Source of the DNA: Streptomyces sp. NK08204
Lineage (GTDB): Bacteria > Actinomycetota > Actinomycetes > Streptomycetales > Streptomycetaceae
DNA length: 64,000 nucleotides
Assembly: GCF_020400585.1 (NCBI RefSeq)
Contig: NZ_JAINVF010000011.1
Span: 163,077 to 227,076, forward strand
Direction of reading: 5' to 3'
Made by a program: the position numbers and the translations under genes. A model generated the notes under the pieces. The model worked only from the letters and a program-made list of their open reading frames with translations. It did not search any database and was not told the origin of the DNA. This document shows, in pieces, positions 9,142 to 17,348 of this stretch (positions are counted from its first letter, which is position 1; the number at the start of each line of letters is the position of its first letter).

Positions 9142-9282
9142 ACCTCGTACGGTATCAGTTTCGTACGTCGTATGGAAATGACCTGAATCACAGCGCCCAC
9201 CAGGGCGACCGGGCTTGCCTCAAGTTTCCATACGCCGTACGGTACCAATTCCATACGGCGTATGTTTCCGTACGGCGCCACG
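9138..9282. promoter_or_regulatory. Cluster of four TetR operator-like boxes in the tetR-CYP102 intergenic region
   Basis: Four 15-bp boxes share the form CCATACG-N-CGTATGG: 9138-9152 (CCATACCTCGTACGG), 9161-9175 (TCGTACGTCGTATGG), 9228-9242 (CCATACGCCGTACGG) and 9251-9265 (CCATACGGCGTATGT). A half-box starts at 9268. They form two pairs, each spaced 23 bp centre to centre, one beside tetR and one beside CYP102. This pairing is what one expects if a repressor controls both divergent promoters separately. Confidence 0.75.
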
Positions 9283-9337
9283 GCATCGACCTGAGCAGCG
9301 CGCCCTTGCCCATCCCCCTCCCGCAGAGGAGCAAGCC

Positions 9338-12300
9338 ATGACCACGCACTCCGCGAACGACCTTCGCCCCATCCGGTCCCCGCGTGGGATCCCTCTCCTC
9401 GGCAACACGCCGCAGATCCCCGACACCAATCCGGTGGAGTACTTCGGTGAGCTGTCCAAGCAGTTCCCCGAGGGCATCTACGGCATGGACATCGCCGGCA
9501 TCGAGCAGGTCTTCGTCTACGACCCGGACCTGGTGGCCGAGGTCTGCGACGAGACGCGGTTCTTCAAGCAGATCGACAAGACGCCGCTGCACCACGTCCG
9601 GGACTTCGCCGGCGCCGGCCTGTTCACGGCCCACCAGTACGAAGAGGAATGGGGCATGGCACACCGCGTCCTGCTCCCGGCGTTCAGTCAGCGGGCCATG
9701 AGGGCTTACTTCGGGCAGATGCTGGAGATCGCCCAGGACCTGGCGGGCAAGTGGGAGCGCCGGGAGGGGCAGCCGGTCAACATTACCGACGACTACACCC
9801 GCCTGACGCTGGACACCATCGCCCTGTCGGGGTTCGGCTACCGGTTCAGGTCCTTCGACAAGGAGGAGCTGCACCCCTTCCTCAACGCGCTGCTGGGCGC
9901 GCTGGTGGAGTCGCTGCGGCGCTCGCAGGAGCTGCCGATGATGACCAAGCTGCGCAAGGCGGACGACCGGAAGTACCGCGGCAACATCCGTCTGATGCAG
10001 GACTTGGTCGAGAGCGTGATCAAGGAGCGCCGCGAGGGGAAGGGCACCGGTGAGGAGGACCTGCTGGGTCTGATGCTGGAGGCCACCGACCCGGAGACCG
10101 GCAAGTTGCTGGCCGACGACAACGTCCGCGACCAGGTGCTGACGTTCCTGATCGCCGGGCACGAGACCACCAGTGGTCTGCTGGCGTTCGCCACCTACTC
10201 GCTGATGCGCAACCCGCACGTCCTGGCCCAGGCGTACGCCGAGGTGGACCGCCTGCTGCCAGGTGACACGGTCCCGGACTACGACACGATCATGCAGCTG
10301 GACGTCATCCCGCGGATCCTGGAGGAGACGCTGCGCCTGTGGGCTCCGATCCCGGCGTTCGGCAAGGCCCCGCTGGAGGACACCGTGATCGGCGGCCACT
10401 ACCAGCTCAAGAAGGGCACGCAGGTCATGATTCTCGAAGGCCCGCTGCACACCCATCCCAAGGCATGGGAGCGTCCGGAGGAGTTCGACATCGACCGGTG
10501 GCTGCCGGAGAACCGGGCCCAGCAGCACCCGCACGCCTACAAGCCGTTCGGCAACGGCGTACGCGCCTGCATCGGCCGGCAGTTCGCGCTCACCGAGGCC
10601 CGCCTGGCCCTGGCGCTGGTGCTGCAGAAGTTCAAGCTCTCGGACACCAGCGACTACAAGATGGACGTGCGGGAGGCGCTGACGCGCAAGCCCGGCAACT
10701 TCGAGCTGATCGTCCGCCGTCGTCAGGAACACGAGCGCACCGTCTTCGGCGCCGCGGACCTGCAGCCCGGCGACACGCAGGCGCAGGCAGCGGTCAGCGG
10801 TGTCGGTGTGAACCTGACCGTCGCCTACGGCTCCAGCCTCGGCTCATGCGAGGACCTGGCCCGCACCATCGCCGACCGCGGCGAGCGCTCCGGCTTCGGC
10901 ACCACCCTCATCGGCCTGGACGAGCTGGGTGACAACCTGCCCTCCGAGGGCCTGCTCGCCGTCGTCGCCGCCAGCTACAACGGCAAGGCTCCCGACAACG
11001 CCCAGCGCTTCGACGATCTGCTCGCCGCCGGGCTGCCCGAGGGCTCGCTGGCGAATGTGCGGTTCGCGCTGCTGGGCGCCGGCAACACCCAGTGGGTGGC
11101 CACCTACCAGGCATTCCCCAAGCGGATCGAGGAAGGTCTGCTGGCCGCCGGCGCCACCCCGGTCGTCGAGCGCGGCATCGCGGACGCCGCCGGTGACTTC
11201 GACGGCATGGCCACGCGGTGGATGGACAACCTGTGGGCCACCCTGGCCGAGGAGTACGCCGCCGACACCTCCCAGGCGAGCGGCCCCCGCTACCAGGTCC
11301 AGCTGCTCACCGAGTCCGACGTGCGCCCCGCCATCGTCTCCGAGCAGGCGTACCCGCTCACGGTGGTGGCCAACGAGGAACTCGTGGCCGACGCGACCGG
11401 ACTGTGGGACTTCAGCATCGAGCCGCCGCGCCCGTCCGCGAAGTCCATCACCTTCGAGCTGCCCGAGGGCGTCACCTACGACACCGGCAACCACCTGGCC
11501 GTCTTCGCCAAGAACGAACTCGACCTGGTGGAGCGCGCGCTGAGGCGGCTCGGCGTCGACTACGACCAGGTGCTCCGGCTCGACCAGCCGGCCGGTGGCC
11601 GCACCCACCTGCCGGTCGGCACCCCGGTCACCGCCGGCATCCTGCTCACCGAGTTCCTGGAGCTGCAGGACGTGGCCACCCGGTCCCAGATACAGACGCT
11701 CGCCGAGTACACCGAGTGCCCGTGGACCCGGCCGCAGCTCCAGGCGTACACCGCCGAAACGGAGGAGGCCGAGGAGCGCTACCAGAAGGAGATCCTCGGC
11801 AAGCGCATCTCGGTGCTGGGCCTGCTGGAGCGCTTCGAGGCGGTCGAGCTGCCGCTGGCCGTGTTCCTGGAGATGATGGGCCCCATCCGTCCTCGCTTCT
11901 ACTCCATCTCCTCCGCCCCGTCGGCCAACCCGCGCCAGGTGCGCCTGACCGTCGGCCTGCTGGAGGGCCCGGCCCTGTCCGGCGACGGCCAGTACCGCGG
12001 CACCTGCTCCTCCTACATCGCGGCCCTTGAGCCCGGTGACGTCGTGTACGGCTACGTCCGCGTGCCCTCCCCGACGTTCGCCCCGCCTGCCGACCCCGCC
12101 ACGCCGCTGATCCTCATCGGCCCCGGCACCGGCATCGCGCCGCTGCGCGGCTTCCTGGAGGAGCGGGCGACACAGCACGCGAACGGCACCCAGGTGGGCG
12201 TGTCGCAGGTGTTCGTCGGCTGCCGCCACCCGGAGCACGACTACTTCTACCGCCAGGAGATGCAGGACTGGGAGCACGCCGGCATCGCCCAGGTGCACAC

Positions 12301-12559
12301 CGCCTACTCGGCGGTGACCGGCCACCCGGCCCGGTTCGTGCAGAACGCCATCGCCCATGCGGCCGACACGGTGTGGCAGGCCATCGAGGACGGCGCGTAC
12401 ATCTACGTCTGCGGTGACGGCCGCCGCATGGCCCCCGCCGTCCGCGAGGCACTCGCCGCCATCCACCGCCAGAAGACCGGCAGCGACGACGAGACCGCCC
12501 AGCAGTGGCTCGCCCAGCTCGAAGCGGACGAGCGCTACCAGCAGGACGTCTTCGCCTGA
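9338..12559 (+). CDS. Self-sufficient cytochrome P450/NADPH-P450 reductase (CYP102, P450-BM3 type)
   Basis: This 1073-residue fusion has a P450 domain (about residues 1-475) with I-helix FLIAGHETTSGLL and heme loop FGNGVRACIGRQFALTEA (ligand Cys411). An FMN/flavodoxin domain begins near residue 490 (VAYGSSLGSCEDLA). The FAD/NADPH reductase domain has RFYSISSAP, LIGPGTGIAPLRGF and YVCGDGRRMAPAV. The length matches CYP102 enzymes, which hydroxylate long-chain fatty acids near the omega end. The start is taken at ATG 9338 because GAGGAG lies 7 nt upstream; an upstream extension to 9215 would run through the operators. Control by the divergent TetR is inferred from the paired operators. Confidence 0.95.
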   Translation: MTTHSANDLRPIRSPRGIPLLGNTPQIPDTNPVEYFGELSKQFPEGIYGMDIAGIEQVFVYDPDLVAEVCDETRFFKQIDKTPLHHVRDFAGAGLFTAHQYEEEWGMAHRVLLPAFSQRAMRAYFGQMLEIAQDLAGKWERREGQPVNITDDYTRLTLDTIALSGFGYRFRSFDKEELHPFLNALLGALVESLRRSQELPMMTKLRKADDRKYRGNIRLMQDLVESVIKERREGKGTGEEDLLGLMLEATDPETGKLLADDNVRDQVLTFLIAGHETTSGLLAFATYSLMRNPHVLAQAYAEVDRLLPGDTVPDYDTIMQLDVIPRILEETLRLWAPIPAFGKAPLEDTVIGGHYQLKKGTQVMILEGPLHTHPKAWERPEEFDIDRWLPENRAQQHPHAYKPFGNGVRACIGRQFALTEARLALALVLQKFKLSDTSDYKMDVREALTRKPGNFELIVRRRQEHERTVFGAADLQPGDTQAQAAVSGVGVNLTVAYGSSLGSCEDLARTIADRGERSGFGTTLIGLDELGDNLPSEGLLAVVAASYNGKAPDNAQRFDDLLAAGLPEGSLANVRFALLGAGNTQWVATYQAFPKRIEEGLLAAGATPVVERGIADAAGDFDGMATRWMDNLWATLAEEYAADTSQASGPRYQVQLLTESDVRPAIVSEQAYPLTVVANEELVADATGLWDFSIEPPRPSAKSITFELPEGVTYDTGNHLAVFAKNELDLVERALRRLGVDYDQVLRLDQPAGGRTHLPVGTPVTAGILLTEFLELQDVATRSQIQTLAEYTECPWTRPQLQAYTAETEEAEERYQKEILGKRISVLGLLERFEAVELPLAVFLEMMGPIRPRFYSISSAPSANPRQVRLTVGLLEGPALSGDGQYRGTCSSYIAALEPGDVVYGYVRVPSPTFAPPADPATPLILIGPGTGIAPLRGFLEERATQHANGTQVGVSQVFVGCRHPEHDYFYRQEMQDWEHAGIAQVHTAYSAVTGHPARFVQNAIAHAADTVWQAIEDGAYIYVCGDGRRMAPAVREALAAIHRQKTGSDDETAQQWLAQLEADERYQQDVFA

Positions 12560-12719
12560 CCGTCGCACGCCGTCAAGGCGCGCTGCCCCCCAGCCGCCGG
12601 GAGGCGTGCGGACGTCCTGCCTCCCCCGCACACCTCCCGGCCCCACCAGCCCTTCAGCAACCACATGGCACCCATGGCCCGAACCACCGGGCCGTGCCGC
12701 TCACAGAAAGCAGATCACC

Positions 12720-13766
12720 ATGGACACCATGCTCGCCGGACGCTTCCACCTGGACAGCAAGAAGTTCGCCGTGGAAGAGGTCCCGATCCCCGTACCGGGC
12801 CCGGGCGAGGTCCTCATCGAGGTCAAGGCCGCAGGCGTCTGCCTCTCCGACGTCCACCTGCTCGACGGCTCCCTCGTCCCGCTGTTCGCCACCTCCGACA
12901 CGGTCACCGTCGGCCACGAGGTCTCCGGCGTCATCCACACGCTCGGCCCCGACCTCAAGCGCGGCCTGACCGTCGGCACCCGCGTCACCCTGGAGGCCGG
13001 CAAGACCTGCGGCACGTGCGCCGGATGCGTGCGCCACCGCCCCTGCACCCAGATGCTCACCGCCGGCATCGACTACGACGGCGGCTGGGCCGAGTACGTG
13101 ATCGCCCGCGAGGACACCCTCGTCCCCATCCCCGACAGCCTCCCCTTCGACCAGGCCGCGATCATCCCCGACGCGGTCTCCACCCCCTACGCCGCCGTCG
13201 TCGCCACCGCCGGCGTCCGTGCCGCCCAGTCCGTCGGCGTCTGGGGCGTGGGCGGAGTCGGCGCCCACAACGTACGCCTCGCCCGCCTGGTCGGCGCCGC
13301 CCCGATCATCGCCGTCGACCCGCTGCCCAGCGCCCGCGAGCGCGCCCTGGCCTTCGGCGCGGACCTCGCGCTCGACCCGGCGGCCCCCGACTTCGCCGAC
13401 CAGATCCGCGCAGCCACCGGCGGACGCGGCCTCGACTTCGCCTTCGACTGCGCCGGCGTCCCCGCCGTGCGCGACCAGGCCGCCTCCGTGCTCGGCCTGT
13501 GCGGCTCCCTCATCCTGGTGGGCATCACACCCCGGCCACTGACCATCACCGAGGGCCTGACCTTCAACTACCTGCAGAAGCAGGTGCGCGGCCACTACGG
13601 CGGCTTCCCCGAGTCCGTCTCCGAGCTGGTGCAGCTGACCGCGGCCGGCCGCCTCGATCTGGCCCCCTCCATCACCGACCACATCCCGCTCGTCGAGGCC
13701 GCCGACGCCGTCCACCGACTGGAGAACAAGATCGGCGACCCGATCCGCCTCATCCTCGTCCCCTGA
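12720..13766 (+). CDS. Zinc-containing alcohol dehydrogenase (MDR family)
   Basis: The 348-residue MDR dehydrogenase has the catalytic zinc site GVCLSDVHLL and GHEVSG, a proline-rich N-terminus (VPIPVPGPGEVLIEVKAAG) and the nucleotide-binding segment VWGVGGVGAHNVRLA. The structural zinc loop is compact (CGTCAGCVRHRPC), with five rather than the usual seven residues before the last Cys. It lies 160 bp downstream of CYP102 on the same strand and may be co-transcribed. It would then oxidise the hydroxylated product, in parallel with the P450-dehydrogenase pairing at 0.8-3.2 kb. The ribosome site is weak (AGAAAG). Confidence 0.88.
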   Translation: MDTMLAGRFHLDSKKFAVEEVPIPVPGPGEVLIEVKAAGVCLSDVHLLDGSLVPLFATSDTVTVGHEVSGVIHTLGPDLKRGLTVGTRVTLEAGKTCGTCAGCVRHRPCTQMLTAGIDYDGGWAEYVIAREDTLVPIPDSLPFDQAAIIPDAVSTPYAAVVATAGVRAAQSVGVWGVGGVGAHNVRLARLVGAAPIIAVDPLPSARERALAFGADLALDPAAPDFADQIRAATGGRGLDFAFDCAGVPAVRDQAASVLGLCGSLILVGITPRPLTITEGLTFNYLQKQVRGHYGGFPESVSELVQLTAAGRLDLAPSITDHIPLVEAADAVHRLENKIGDPIRLILVP

Positions 13767-13874
13767 CGCCCGTCAGCAGGACGACAAGCCGCCCTGGGCA
13801 GGGGTGAGTGGGCTCCGGTGCGTGAGGGAGCACCAGCGCCCACGGCTTTCCGGCAACCGTGGAGAGAAAGAACC

Positions 13875-14525
13875 ATGCAGACGACCGACACCCCGGGCCG
13901 TACTGTGCAGCGCAAGGATGCTCACTCCAACCGCCGACGCATCCTCGCGACCGCCCGGCGGAAACTGCGGGAGGACCCGGACGCGAGTCTCGACAGCATC
14001 TCTCAGGCAGCCGGCGTCGCCCGGCGCACCCTCTACGGACACTTCCCCAGCCGGCATGCGCTGATCGCCGACCTGACACGGGAAGCAGGCCATGCACTCC
14101 GGCAGGCGTTCGCCGGAGCCCGTAGCGCGGATGCCGACCCGGTCGAGGCGATGACACGGATGGTGCTGGCGGCATGGACGGTGGGCGACCACTACCGCGT
14201 GCTCATCGCCCTGGGGCGCCGCCACCCGAGAGAGACAGCGATCCGCGCCACCCTGGCCCCGGCCCGCGAAGAGGCCGTCGCGACCCTACGACGCGGTCAG
14301 CGCGAAGGCGTCTTCGCGGAGCACCTTCCAGCACCCGTCCTCGCCCGAGCACTGGAGGCACTCATGCTGGCCCTCGCCGAGGAGAACGCCGCATGCCCAT
14401 GGGCGGACCCTACCGGTGAGGCCGCGGCAACCGCATTCCTCGTCGCCGCCGGCGTAGCACCACAGAGGGCCGCGCTTCAGGTCCAGGAGGTCATCGGGGC
14501 AGACCGGGCAGCGGGCGACGGGTGA
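13875..14525 (+). CDS. TetR-family transcriptional regulator
   Basis: The 216-residue protein has a TetR helix-turn-helix near the N-terminus (RRRILATARRKLREDPDASLDSISQAAGVARRTLYGHFPSRHALI) and an all-helical C-terminal ligand domain. The ATG follows GAGAGAAAG. It lies about 110 bp downstream of the alcohol dehydrogenase on the same strand and converges on the next tetR, overlapping it by 35 bp at the 3' ends. Its target is not evident; the upstream dehydrogenase/CYP102 unit is the nearest candidate. Confidence 0.85.
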   Translation: MQTTDTPGRTVQRKDAHSNRRRILATARRKLREDPDASLDSISQAAGVARRTLYGHFPSRHALIADLTREAGHALRQAFAGARSADADPVEAMTRMVLAAWTVGDHYRVLIALGRRHPRETAIRATLAPAREEAVATLRRGQREGVFAEHLPAPVLARALEALMLALAEENAACPWADPTGEAAATAFLVAAGVAPQRAALQVQEVIGADRAAGDG

Positions 14526-15129
14526 CCTCGTGGGCGTCGTCCGCGGCGAGGCCGAGCATGCGCAGGACCATCTCGGCCAGGTCGGAGGCGGCCTCGTCGC
14601 CGTCGAGGTCCGGGCGGTCCAGCCGGAGAGCCACCAGGGAGAGCAGGGTGCCGCCCAGAGCGGACAGGGCGATGGTCGCGTTGCCGCAGGTGAAACGGCC
14701 TGATGCGATGCCGATCTCCAGGTCGCGCAGGGCGCGTGGGGCGAGGCCGCGGTCGGAGTGGATGTGGGCCAAGCCGCGGTCGCGGAGGATCCGCATGAGT
14801 TCCGGGTGGGAGTCGGCCATCCGGGCGGTGAGCCGGAAGCCGGCCGCGACCAGCTCGGCCGGGTCGTCGACGCCTTCCACGCGCGCGTCGACGACCTGCC
14901 CGAACTCCTCCAGGGCGTCCGTCACCGCCGCGTCGAACAGCTCCGTCTTCGACTCGAAGTGGTTGTAGAAGGACCCGAAGCCGACATCGGCGCGCTCGGC
15001 GATGGCCTGGATGCTCGCGCTCGTGTCCCCGGTTTCCGCGAGGATCTGCCGGGCCGCGCGGACGAACGCCTGGCGGGTCTCGGCACGGCGTCGCTCGAAG
15101 CGGTTCTTGGGCGGGGCTGACGTCGGCAT
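14491..15129 (-). CDS. TetR-family regulator divergent from aromatic-degradation operon
   Basis: The 212-residue protein has a TetR helix-turn-helix (RQILAETGDTSASIQAIAERADVGFGSFYNHFESKTELF) and a C-terminal regulatory domain of the kind found in aromatic-degradation repressors. It is transcribed away from the dioxygenase operon that begins 138 bp further on, so it very likely controls that operon and itself. The shared promoter region holds an inverted repeat (ACACTGCC / GGCAGTGT). Its last 35 bp overlap the end of the convergent tetR. Confidence 0.87.
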   Translation of the reverse strand: MPTSAPPKNRFERRRAETRQAFVRAARQILAETGDTSASIQAIAERADVGFGSFYNHFESKTELFDAAVTDALEEFGQVVDARVEGVDDPAELVAAGFRLTARMADSHPELMRILRDRGLAHIHSDRGLAPRALRDLEIGIASGRFTCGNATIALSALGGTLLSLVALRLDRPDLDGDEAASDLAEMVLRMLGLAADDAHEVTRRPLPGLPR

Positions 15130-15267
15130 GCGGCCCAGTGTAACCGCCGCGACGATGACACTGCCATTACTGATGAGATCCTCAATTATTTGGGCTACAT
15201 CTATTGACGATGAGAAACGGCAGAGTTGATGATTTCCTCATTACGGCAGTGTTGCTTGGAGGACACC
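15130..15267. promoter_or_regulatory. Divergent promoter region with inverted repeat
   Basis: ACACTGCC at 15158-15165 and its exact complement GGCAGTGT at 15245-15252 lie 87 bp apart. Each is followed on its inner side by a related ATGAG/CTCAT segment. The interval between them is unusually AT-rich for this DNA (CTCAATTATTTGGGCTACATCTATTGA), as expected of promoters. The arms may be operators for the divergent TetR, one for each promoter. Confidence 0.45.
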
Positions 15268-16413
15268 ATGTCCCACATCCCCGTTGACAAGGGCGGTCCT
15301 CTGACGCCCCACCAAGACCTTCACAGTGAGCAGGGCGCCCTGCGCGGTGAACACCCCGGACGAGCCCGGAATCCGGTGATCAAAGTGGCGGATCTGGCCT
15401 GGCTCGAGTTCGAGAAGCCGGACCTGGACCGGGCCGAGGTGTTCGCCCGTGACTTCGGATTCGCCGTCGCCGCCCGCACCGAGCGGGAACTGTGGCTGCG
15501 CGGCACCTTCGCGGGCTCCCCCTGCATGGTCATCCGCCGCGGGCCGGCATCCCGCTTCATCGGGGCGGCGTTCCGCGCGGCCGAACGAGGCGATCTGGAC
15601 CGGCTCGCCCGCGCGACCGGTAGTGAGGTCCGGGACATCGACGTACCCGGCGGCGGACAGTCGGTCACCCTGCTCGATCCCTCCGGCTTCCCGGTCCGGG
15701 TCGTGCACTGCGCCGAGCAGCTGCCCGCTCTGCCCGGGCAGCAGCCCCTGATCATCAACACCGGAGTCGCAGGCCGTCGTACGAACGCCACCCAGCGGCC
15801 GCCCCGCGAGCCGTCGCGTATTCAGCGGCTCGGCCACGTGGTGCTGGAGACACGCGTGTTCATACGGGCCCTGGACTGGTACCTGGACACCCTGGGGATG
15901 ATCGTGTCCGACTTCCTCTTCCTGGACGGGCAGCGCCAACGCGGGCCGACCATGGCCTTCATCCGCTGCGACCAGGGCAGCACGCCCGTGGACCACCACA
16001 CCCTCGCCCTGCATCTGGGGCCCGGCACCGGCTACGTCCACTCCGCCTACCAGGTCACCGACCTCGACGCGATCGCCGCCGGCGGGGAGTACCTGGCCGA
16101 ACGCGGCTACCGGCGCAGCTGGGGCATCGGCCGGCACATCCAGGGCAGCCAGCTCTTCGACTACTGGCGCGACCCCGACCGCTTCATGCTGGAGCACTTC
16201 GCCGACGGCGACCTGTTCTCCTGCGACCTCGAACCCGGATGGGCGCCGATGTCGGCGAGCGGCCTCGCGCAGTGGGGGCCGCCTGTCACCCGCGACTTCC
16301 TGGGCGCCAACCCCTCCCCCGCCAAGCTCCGCGAGGTCATGACGGCCCTGCGCGGCGACAACGAACTCGACCCCGCACGCCTGCTGGGCCTGATGAAAGC
16401 GATGAGCTCATGA
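15268..16413 (+). CDS. Extradiol ring-cleavage dioxygenase (VOC family)
   Basis: The 381-residue, two-domain VOC protein resembles type I extradiol dioxygenases. The C-terminal domain has the expected metal ligands: His in RLGHVVLET, His in GYVHSAYQVTD and Glu in RFMLEHFADGDLF. The N-terminal domain (VADLAWLEFEKPDLDRAEVFARDFGF) is the degenerate half. The ATG at 15268 has TTGGAGGA upstream. It should open a catechol-type ring next to its hydroxyls using Fe(II) and O2. It is the first gene of an operon whose later genes supply the ring hydroxylase and the hydrolase for the cleavage product, and its stop overlaps the next start as ATGA. Confidence 0.85.
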   Translation: MSHIPVDKGGPLTPHQDLHSEQGALRGEHPGRARNPVIKVADLAWLEFEKPDLDRAEVFARDFGFAVAARTERELWLRGTFAGSPCMVIRRGPASRFIGAAFRAAERGDLDRLARATGSEVRDIDVPGGGQSVTLLDPSGFPVRVVHCAEQLPALPGQQPLIINTGVAGRRTNATQRPPREPSRIQRLGHVVLETRVFIRALDWYLDTLGMIVSDFLFLDGQRQRGPTMAFIRCDQGSTPVDHHTLALHLGPGTGYVHSAYQVTDLDAIAAGGEYLAERGYRRSWGIGRHIQGSQLFDYWRDPDRFMLEHFADGDLFSCDLEPGWAPMSASGLAQWGPPVTRDFLGANPSPAKLREVMTALRGDNELDPARLLGLMKAMSS

Positions 16414-17348
16414 GCACCAACGTTCTGCGCACCCCCGACGGCTGGTGGGCCGTCCGGGACGAGCGCGCCGTCCGCATCGAGACCAAGGCGGTCACCACCG
16501 CCGAGCTGATCGCCGACCGGGACGCGGTCCGCGACGCCGGTGCCTCCGACGACAGCGGCACGCCCGTCGCCGACCTGGTGGCGCTGCCTCCGGTCACCAC
16601 CCCTTGCCGGGTGGTGGCCCAGATGGTCAACTACCGCAGCCACGCCAAGGATTCGGGCTTCACTGGTGACATCCCGCCCACCTTCTTCCGCAAGGCGTCC
16701 GGCTCGGTCAGCGGTCCGCACGAGACGATCGTCCGCCCCGCGCACGTGAAGTTCCTCGACTACGAGGTCGAACTCGGCCTCGTGATGGGTGCGCCGCTGC
16801 CGGTGGGCACCGTCGTGGAGGAGCAGGACCTGCCGCGTTACGTCGCCGGGCTCGTCCTCACCAACGACGTCAGCGCCCGCGACGTCCAGCTGACCAAGAC
16901 ACAGTTCTACGAGAGCAAGTCCTACCCGACCTTCACGCCGACGGGGCCGTACCTGGCCCTGCTGGAGCCCGAGGACTTCGCACGTCTGATCGACCTGCGG
17001 CTGCGGCTGTCGGTCAACGGCGTACCGCGCCAGGACCGCACCCTCGCGGACATGATCGTACGACCGGCGCAGGCGCTCACGTTGCTCGCCCGCTTCCAGA
17101 CCCTCGACGCGGGCGACCTGCTGCTCACCGGCACACCCGGCGGCACCGCCCTGAAGGCCCCGCCCAAGCCGGCCGAGAAAATCGCCGCCCTGCTGCCGCC
17201 CGCACTGAAGTGGAAGGCGTTCTTCAAGGGCCAGGCCAAGAACCCCCGCTACCTGCAGAACGGTGACCTCGTCACCGCCACCATCGCCACCCCCGACGGG
17301 CGCATCGACCTGGGCGAGCAGCGGACCGCTGTGGCGGACGCGACGTGA
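16410..17348 (+). CDS. Fumarylacetoacetate hydrolase family protein
   Basis: The 312-residue protein has the FAH C-terminal domain: metal ligands in DYEVELGLVMG, the conserved LTNDVSARDVQ segment, and DLLLTGTPGGTA. Members cleave C-C bonds in ring-fission acids or acylpyruvates, or act as hydratases or decarboxylases. It is coupled to both neighbours (ATGA at its start, GTGA at its end). With an acetoacetyl-CoA synthetase in the same operon, the simplest inference is that it releases acetoacetate from the ring-fission product. Confidence 0.87.
   Translation: MSTNVLRTPDGWWAVRDERAVRIETKAVTTAELIADRDAVRDAGASDDSGTPVADLVALPPVTTPCRVVAQMVNYRSHAKDSGFTGDIPPTFFRKASGSVSGPHETIVRPAHVKFLDYEVELGLVMGAPLPVGTVVEEQDLPRYVAGLVLTNDVSARDVQLTKTQFYESKSYPTFTPTGPYLALLEPEDFARLIDLRLRLSVNGVPRQDRTLADMIVRPAQALTLLARFQTLDAGDLLLTGTPGGTALKAPPKPAEKIAALLPPALKWKAFFKGQAKNPRYLQNGDLVTATIATPDGRIDLGEQRTAVADAT

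Noticed and set aside
9215..9337. Longer N-terminus for the CYP102 fusion
   Set aside because: The extension (MPQVSIRRTVPIPYGV...) would be translated from the operator boxes. ATG 9338 has a good GAGGAG site and gives the normal CYP102 length.
10844..12664. Open frame of about 600 codons on the minus strand inside the CYP102 reductase
   Set aside because: Shadow of a protein with unmistakable FMN, FAD and NADPH motifs; no start signals.
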